A stretch of DNA of 10,936 nucleotides from Planctomycetaceae bacterium (lineage in GTDB: Bacteria > Planctomycetota > Planctomycetia > Planctomycetales > Planctomycetaceae). The stretch covers positions 1 to 10,936 of the forward strand of contig DLVV01000223.1 of NCBI GenBank assembly GCA_003445035.1, read 5' to 3'. This document shows, piece after piece, positions 7,201 through 10,936 of this stretch. The position numbers and the translations under genes were made by a program. The notes beneath the pieces were generated by a model. The model made no database searches and was not told the DNA's origin. It saw only the letters and a program-made list of their open reading frames with translations. How positions within the stretch are numbered: position 1 is the stretch's first letter; each line of letters starts with the position of its first letter.

Positions 7201-7409
7201 CCCTGGGCCAAAACGTCTCTATAGACCGCATCACCCGGATATCCGGAGCGATCGGACTAATCTGCTTATCGACTCGATACACGACGTTTCTCGTGACAAT
7301 TCCTATCTGCGGCAAGAAGAACCCAAATTGCCCATTTTCCAGGCCGCGGCGCGCATCGCGTTGTCGTGAGGCGACCAGTTGGAGGGCTGGGAAAGATGGG
7401 TCAACGGGG
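7201..7409. promoter_or_regulatory. Intergenic region between the RTX genes with two dyads
   Basis: This 209-bp gap must hold the end of paralogue B's transcript and possibly the promoter of paralogue A, both on the - strand. Two dyads are visible: a perfect 12-bp palindrome CCGGATATCCGG (7235-7246), centred about 40 nt before the start codon, and CACGA-6-TCGTG (7280-7295). A TCTATAGA palindrome lies at 7218-7225. Parts of the middle (about 7256-7340) are more A+T rich than the flanking genes. I found no convincing -35/-10 pair and no T-tract terminator. No gene is supported here. Confidence 0.35.
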
Positions 7410-9875
7410 TCAGGCTTCGTCGATCCAGTTCTCGATCAATTTGAACTGTTCATCGATTTCCCCGCTCGCACCGACGAGCACATCGGTTCCCTCGTTGCCG
7501 GCGATTGTGTCCGCCGAGCCGCCCTGCCCGTTGATGTAGTCGTCTCCATCGCCACCGATGGCGACATCGTTCCCGCTGCCTCCAAAGAGGGAATCCCGGC
7601 CGTCTCCGCCGACGATCAGATCGTTGCCACTGCCGCCGTTGGCTCGATCGTGTCCGTCTCCGGCCGAGATACGGTCCTGCCCGTTGTTTCCCAGGATCGT
7701 GTCGTGTCCATCGCCGCCGTACATCAGGTCATTGCCGTTGGCACCGCCGATCCAGTCGTGGCCGTGCCCTCCGATCAGGGTGTCGTTTCCCGAGTTACCG
7801 GCCAGCGTATCGTTGTCGGTGCCGCCATCGAGCCGGTCGTTGCCCGATCCGCCATAGAGCCGATCCTGGCCACTCTGTCCGTCCAGCAGGTCGTTTCCGC
7901 CAGCTCCATTGAGTCGATCGTCACCGGTGCCGGCCATCAGCGAGTCGTTTCCGGCCCCGCCCATCAGCGTGTCATTGTCGGGTCCACCGACCAGGTTGTC
8001 GTCGCCGGCTCCTCCCTGGAGATGGTCGTTTCCCTGTTGTCCATCGAGCCGGTCGGCTCCGCCGCCGCCTTCGAGTCGATCGCTGCCGTCACCGCCACGC
8101 AGCACGTCGTTTCCGTCTCCGGCGGTGAGCGTATCGTCTCCGGAACCGCCATCGAGAGTCTCGGCCCCGCTGCTGCCGGTAATCCGGTCGTTGCCGTCAC
8201 CGCCGCTGAGTGCCATGGCTGTGGCGTGGATTCCGGCTGCGGTCGCATCGATCGTATCTCCGGCGGCCTCGCCCTTGAGGTTGATCTCGGCCACGGGTGC
8301 CCCTTCCAGTCCCGTCGCCACCAGGGTGTCCCGCCCGGGTCCGCCCCGCACGTCGAGTCTTTCGGTGGATCCGGCCAGCGTGACGGTGTGCGGCGCCTCG
8401 AGCACCTGCAGCCGGCCGTCGGCGTCGGCGGTGACGGTGAAGAGGTTGTTCTGGCTGTTCCCGTAGATCTCGGCCCGGTCGTACCCGTTTTCCCCGGCCA
8501 GCCAGTCGTTGCCTCCCCCCAGGTTCCACCACAGCCGGTCATCTCCGGCTCCTCCCAGGACGGTGTCGTGTCCGTTTTGCCCCTTGAGCGTGTCGTCTCC
8601 GGATCCTCCATCGAGCCGATCGTTGCCGCTGCCGCCGTAGAGCTTGTCGTTGCCGTCTCCGGCGGCGAGTTCGTCGTCGGAACCTCCGCCGTTGAGCGTA
8701 TCGCTTCCAGCCCCGCCGGAGAGTGTGTCGGTGCCGCTTCCGCCGTAGAGCCGATCGTCTCCGTCGTCGTCGACCAGGTGATCGTTTCCGGCCTGCCCGT
8801 TGAGCGTGTCGTCACCGTCATTTCCGTCGATGCGGTCGTTGCCGGCTCCACCGAGCACCCGGTCCGCGTCGTCGCCTCCGGCCAGCGTGTCGTCGCCGGA
8901 TCCCCCGCTGAGCGTATCGCGGCCGGACTGCCCATCGACGACGTCATTGCCACCACCGGCGTTGAGCGAATCGTTTCCTTGGGCTCCCAGGAGCGTGTCG
9001 TTTCCGTCGTGGCCCTTGATCACATCGTTTCCGGTGTGGCCCTCGAGCCGGTCGTGGCCTCCTCCACCCAGGATCGCGTCGTTGCCCGACTCGCCGGCCA
9101 GGTGGTCGTTGCCTGATCCCCCGTTGAGCGTGTCGTCGGCGGGTCCGCCGATCAGGGTGTCGTGCCCGTTGCCCCCGGCGAGGTCATCGGCTCCGCTGTC
9201 GGTCGTACCGGCCGAATCCCCGTAGACCAGGTCGGCTCCGTCGCCACCCAGGACGGTGTCGGCTCCGTGACCGCCGTGGATCGTGTCGTTTCCATCACCA
9301 CCCTCGATCGAGTCGTTGCCCAGGTCGCCGCGGATCAGGTCGTCCCCATCGTCCCCGTCGATCCGGTCGCCCCCGGAATTGCCGTCGATCGTGTCCCCGC
9401 CGTGTCCACCGACCAGCCGGTTTCGCCCGCTGCCCCCATCGAGCCGGTCGTTGCCATTACCTCCCTTGAGCGTGTCGTCGAGGTTGGCCGAGGCGATCAG
9501 GGTGTCGTGGCCGTCTCGGCCGTCAGCGGTGATCTCGACACCACCGCCGTAGTTGAAGACCTGGGAGGTGATGGCCGAGAGGTCGATGTGGTTGTCGCCG
9601 GGACCGCCCTTGATGGTGATCGTGCGAATCGAACCGGCAGCGACCGAGCCGATGCTGGTGACCGGTACCGGTGTCTGACCCGCTTCGGCAGCCAGTACCT
9701 GCGCCTGGCCCGGCTGCGTGGGATTCTCGCGGACGATGATCGTGTCATCGTCGTGCGAGGTGATTGACAGGTCACCGGTGGCGTCGAGGAACAGGGCACT
9801 GACCGACAGCAGGGTTCGGTCCTCGAGCCGCTCGCTGCCACGCCACGGCCGTGGGTGTCTGCGGTTGTTCGTCAT
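7410..9875 (-). CDS. Large RTX-type calcium-binding repeat protein with planctomycete LEDRTLL motif (paralogue B)
   Basis: An 821-residue paralogue of the downstream RTX protein. Parts in order: a short basic N-terminus; LEDRTLLSVSALF at 17-29, identical in all 13 residues to paralogue A; a beta-rich region; nonapeptide block 1 (about 119-446); a non-repeat linker (447-556); nonapeptide block 2 (557-800); and a short tail ending WIDEA. From the first GHD repeat motif to the YGD insert the residue offset to A is a constant 16; from the linker FTV to the final NGQGG it is a constant 24. It is probably exported and Ca2+-stabilised, with unknown function. The frame extends upstream to a TTG at 9932, but ATG 9875 is preferred because it is the first ATG and leaves a normal short basic leader. 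Its Shine-Dalgarno is weak. Asn-preceding Gly codons are often GGA here, rarely so in A. Confidence 0.9.
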   Translation of the reverse strand: MTNNRRHPRPWRGSERLEDRTLLSVSALFLDATGDLSITSHDDDTIIVRENPTQPGQAQVLAAEAGQTPVPVTSIGSVAAGSIRTITIKGGPGDNHIDLSAITSQVFNYGGGVEITADGRDGHDTLIASANLDDTLKGGNGNDRLDGGSGRNRLVGGHGGDTIDGNSGGDRIDGDDGDDLIRGDLGNDSIEGGDGNDTIHGGHGADTVLGGDGADLVYGDSAGTTDSGADDLAGGNGHDTLIGGPADDTLNGGSGNDHLAGESGNDAILGGGGHDRLEGHTGNDVIKGHDGNDTLLGAQGNDSLNAGGGNDVVDGQSGRDTLSGGSGDDTLAGGDDADRVLGGAGNDRIDGNDGDDTLNGQAGNDHLVDDDGDDRLYGGSGTDTLSGGAGSDTLNGGGSDDELAAGDGNDKLYGGSGNDRLDGGSGDDTLKGQNGHDTVLGGAGDDRLWWNLGGGNDWLAGENGYDRAEIYGNSQNNLFTVTADADGRLQVLEAPHTVTLAGSTERLDVRGGPGRDTLVATGLEGAPVAEINLKGEAAGDTIDATAAGIHATAMALSGGDGNDRITGSSGAETLDGGSGDDTLTAGDGNDVLRGGDGSDRLEGGGGADRLDGQQGNDHLQGGAGDDNLVGGPDNDTLMGGAGNDSLMAGTGDDRLNGAGGNDLLDGQSGQDRLYGGSGNDRLDGGTDNDTLAGNSGNDTLIGGHGHDWIGGANGNDLMYGGDGHDTILGNNGQDRISAGDGHDRANGGSGNDLIVGGDGRDSLFGGSGNDVAIGGDGDDYINGQGGSADTIAGNEGTDVLVGASGEIDEQFKLIENWIDEA
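7476..8207 (-). repeat. RTX nonapeptide block 2 of paralogue B
   Basis: About 27 nonapeptide units, residues 557-800. The spacing from the first GGDGND to the final NGQGG is 219 residues, the same as in paralogue A. Confidence 0.85.
8208..8537 (-). other. Non-repeat linker domain in paralogue B
   Basis: Residues 447-556. From Phe479 it aligns without gaps to the paralogue A linker over 85 residues. Shared residues include ER (505-506), GL (522-523), GE (535-536) and the closing GG-G-D. The segment just before it is Trp-rich (WWNLGGGNDW, 449-458), unlike the repeats. Confidence 0.7.
8538..9521 (-). repeat. RTX nonapeptide block 1 of paralogue B
   Basis: About 36 nonapeptide units, residues 119-446, broken by the shared YGDSAGTTDSGADD insert (218-231). 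Confidence 0.85.
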
Positions 9876-10045
9876 GGTGAGTCCGATCGGGGTGGGCCCG
9901 CGGACTCCATCATGAAAACGACGGGGAAGCAAAGTCCATGGGAAAACGCCGCCGGTGGCGATTCCCGCGTCTGGCGACCGCCAGGGCGGTCAGCGACGCC
10001 GTTTTCGACCTTCAGATGACCGTTTCGGCATGTGGCCGTGGTCGG
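9876..10045 (-). terminator. Intergenic region with stacked hairpins downstream of the DUF1501 gene
   Basis: This 170-bp gap follows the DUF1501 stop on the - strand and precedes paralogue B. Overlapping inverted repeats are seen: GACCGCC (9976-9982) with GGCGGTC (9985-9991), and CTGGC (9971-9975) with GCCAG (9980-9984). Nearer the RTX gene, CGCC-3-GGCG (9950-9960) is followed on the - strand by GCG and TTTT, a weak intrinsic-terminator shape. A longer-range pair GAAAACG (9942-9948) and CGTTTTC (10000-10006) encloses them. I read this as the likely 3' end of the DUF1501 transcript. Paralogue B's promoter could lie nearer its start, but no clear box is seen. Confidence 0.35.
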
Positions 10046-10936
10046 CTAGGAGAACAGGTCGAACAGGGGGTCGGCATTGTGGACCAACTCGACAGGTCTC
10101 CCCTGGCGATCGTTGATCCGCATGTGCGGGTCGATTCCCAGCGCGTGGAAGATCGTCGCGGACATCTGTTCGGGGCTGACCGGTTTGTCGATCGGGAAAC
10201 CGGCCTGCTTGTCGGAGGTGCCGTAGGTGACACCGCCCCGGATTCCGGCTCCGGCCATCAGGGCCGGGAAGCAGTAGGTCCAGTGGCTGCGTCCCCAGTT
10301 GCCGTACTTCTTGGGGGTTCGCCCCATCTCTCCGCAGACAACCACCAGGGTCTCGTCGAGCAGTCCGCGGTCGTCCAGGTCGGTCAGCAGGGCGGAATAG
10401 GCCTGGTCGAAGCCGGGGATCAGGTGATTCTTGAGGTCGTTGCTGGAACGGTGAGAATCCCAGCTGTAGCCGTCGGGGGTGTCCCATGCCACCGTTACGA
10501 ATCTCGAACCGGCTTCGAGCATCCGCCGCCCCATCAGCACCGACTGGCCGAAGAGATGTCGACCGTAACGGTCTCGCAGCGCGGCCGATTCGCGACGGAT
10601 GTCCAGTGCCGCCTGCATCCGGGGTGAGGTAGCCAGGGCGATGGCACGTTGACGCACCTTGCCGTATTGGCCGATGACTCCCGTGTCATCCAGTGTCCGC
10701 CGTTGTGATTCGAATTGTTCGAGCAGAGATCGACGGCGATCGAGTCGATCGATCCGGACCTCGTCGTGAGAGAGGATTCCTCGGATGCGGAAGTCGAGTT
10801 CCTCGTCGTTGCAGTCGCGGAAATAGGGGTTGTCGGTCTTGTTGCGTTTGCGAATGTCAGTGGCCAAGGCGTTGTAGGCACTGCCCAGCCAGCCGCCGTA
10901 TTGACCGGGACGGTTGATGCCCTGAAGGGCTCCGAG
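10046..10936 (-). CDS. DUF1501 family protein, C-terminal part (runs off the window)
   Basis: The reading frame is open from the window edge to a TAG at 10046, giving 296 visible residues; the N-terminus lies outside. DUF1501 proteins are common in planctomycetes, are often exported by a Tat signal, and have been linked by fold to alkaline phosphatase-like and sulfatase enzymes; their activity is not established. Visible family features, numbered from the first visible residue, are QYGGWLGSAYN (12-22), WDTPDGYSWDSH (151-162), DLDDRGLLDETLVVVCGEM (186-204), GRTP (205-208), GRSHW (215-219), LMAGAGIRGG (226-235) and a C-terminal LGIDPHMRINDRQGRP. The usual GRDHW has Ser in place of Asp. Automated starts at the internal TTG (10867) would be wrong, since family homology continues upstream to the edge. 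Confidence 0.9.
   Translation of the reverse strand, partial: LGALQGINRPGQYGGWLGSAYNALATDIRKRNKTDNPYFRDCNDEELDFRIRGILSHDEVRIDRLDRRRSLLEQFESQRRTLDDTGVIGQYGKVRQRAIALATSPRMQAALDIRRESAALRDRYGRHLFGQSVLMGRRMLEAGSRFVTVAWDTPDGYSWDSHRSSNDLKNHLIPGFDQAYSALLTDLDDRGLLDETLVVVCGEMGRTPKKYGNWGRSHWTYCFPALMAGAGIRGGVTYGTSDKQAGFPIDKPVSPEQMSATIFHALGIDPHMRINDRQGRPVELVHNADPLFDLFS

Noticed and set aside
7293..9116. A 607-codon + strand open frame opposite the second RTX gene
   Set aside because: Repeat-driven antisense frame that also spans the intergenic gap. The real protein is on the - strand.
9876..9932. TTG start at 9932 for RTX paralogue B
   Set aside because: It would add 19 residues with no family resemblance. 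The in-frame ATG at 9875 gives a normal short basic leader before LEDRTLL.
9938..10627. A 229-codon + strand open frame opposite the DUF1501 gene
   Set aside because: The - strand frame has clear DUF1501 motifs along this whole stretch, so this is a shadow.

Overview
The window comes from a high-GC bacterium, very probably a planctomycete (Planctomycetota). Three things point there: two giant repeat proteins that carry the planctomycete N-terminal motif LEDRTLLS, a DUF1501 protein of the kind that is abundant in that phylum, and a high-GC style of codon use throughout.

Left half (12-4608, + strand): a tight run of five genes that looks like part of a surface or exopolysaccharide operon. The order is a PAPS-type sulfotransferase, a small initiating sugar-phosphate transferase (bacterial sugar transferase, PglC/ExoY-like size), a formyltransferase of the methionyl-tRNA/sugar N-formyltransferase fold, a PIG-L/LmbE-type N-deacetylase, and a GT4-like glycosyltransferase. 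Spacings are 7 nt, an overlap (38 nt with the start chosen here), a 4-nt ATGA overlap, and 36 nt. The likely joint task is to start a lipid-linked glycan, extend it, swap N-acetyl for N-formyl (deacetylase then formyltransferase) and sulfate it. The operon probably begins upstream of the window.

Right half (4627-9875, - strand): two tandem, paralogous RTX-type (hemolysin-type calcium-binding nonapeptide) proteins of 857 and 821 residues. Both have the same plan: a basic N-terminus with LEDRTLLSVSALF, a short beta-rich domain, a long nonapeptide block, an 85-residue non-repeat linker, a second nonapeptide block, and a short tail. The linker and second block keep the same residue spacing in both proteins, so they are a whole-gene duplication. 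They meet the polysaccharide operon tail to tail, with only 18 bases between stop codons. A 209-bp intergenic stretch with two dyads separates the two RTX genes.

Right edge (10046-10936, - strand): the C-terminal part of a DUF1501 protein, open to the window edge. About 170 bp with several hairpins lie between it and the second RTX gene.

No tRNA, rRNA, CRISPR array, insertion sequence or phage gene was seen. The most notable biology is the deacetylase-formyltransferase pair with an altered formyltransferase active site, and the register-conserved RTX duplication beside a sulfated-glycan operon.
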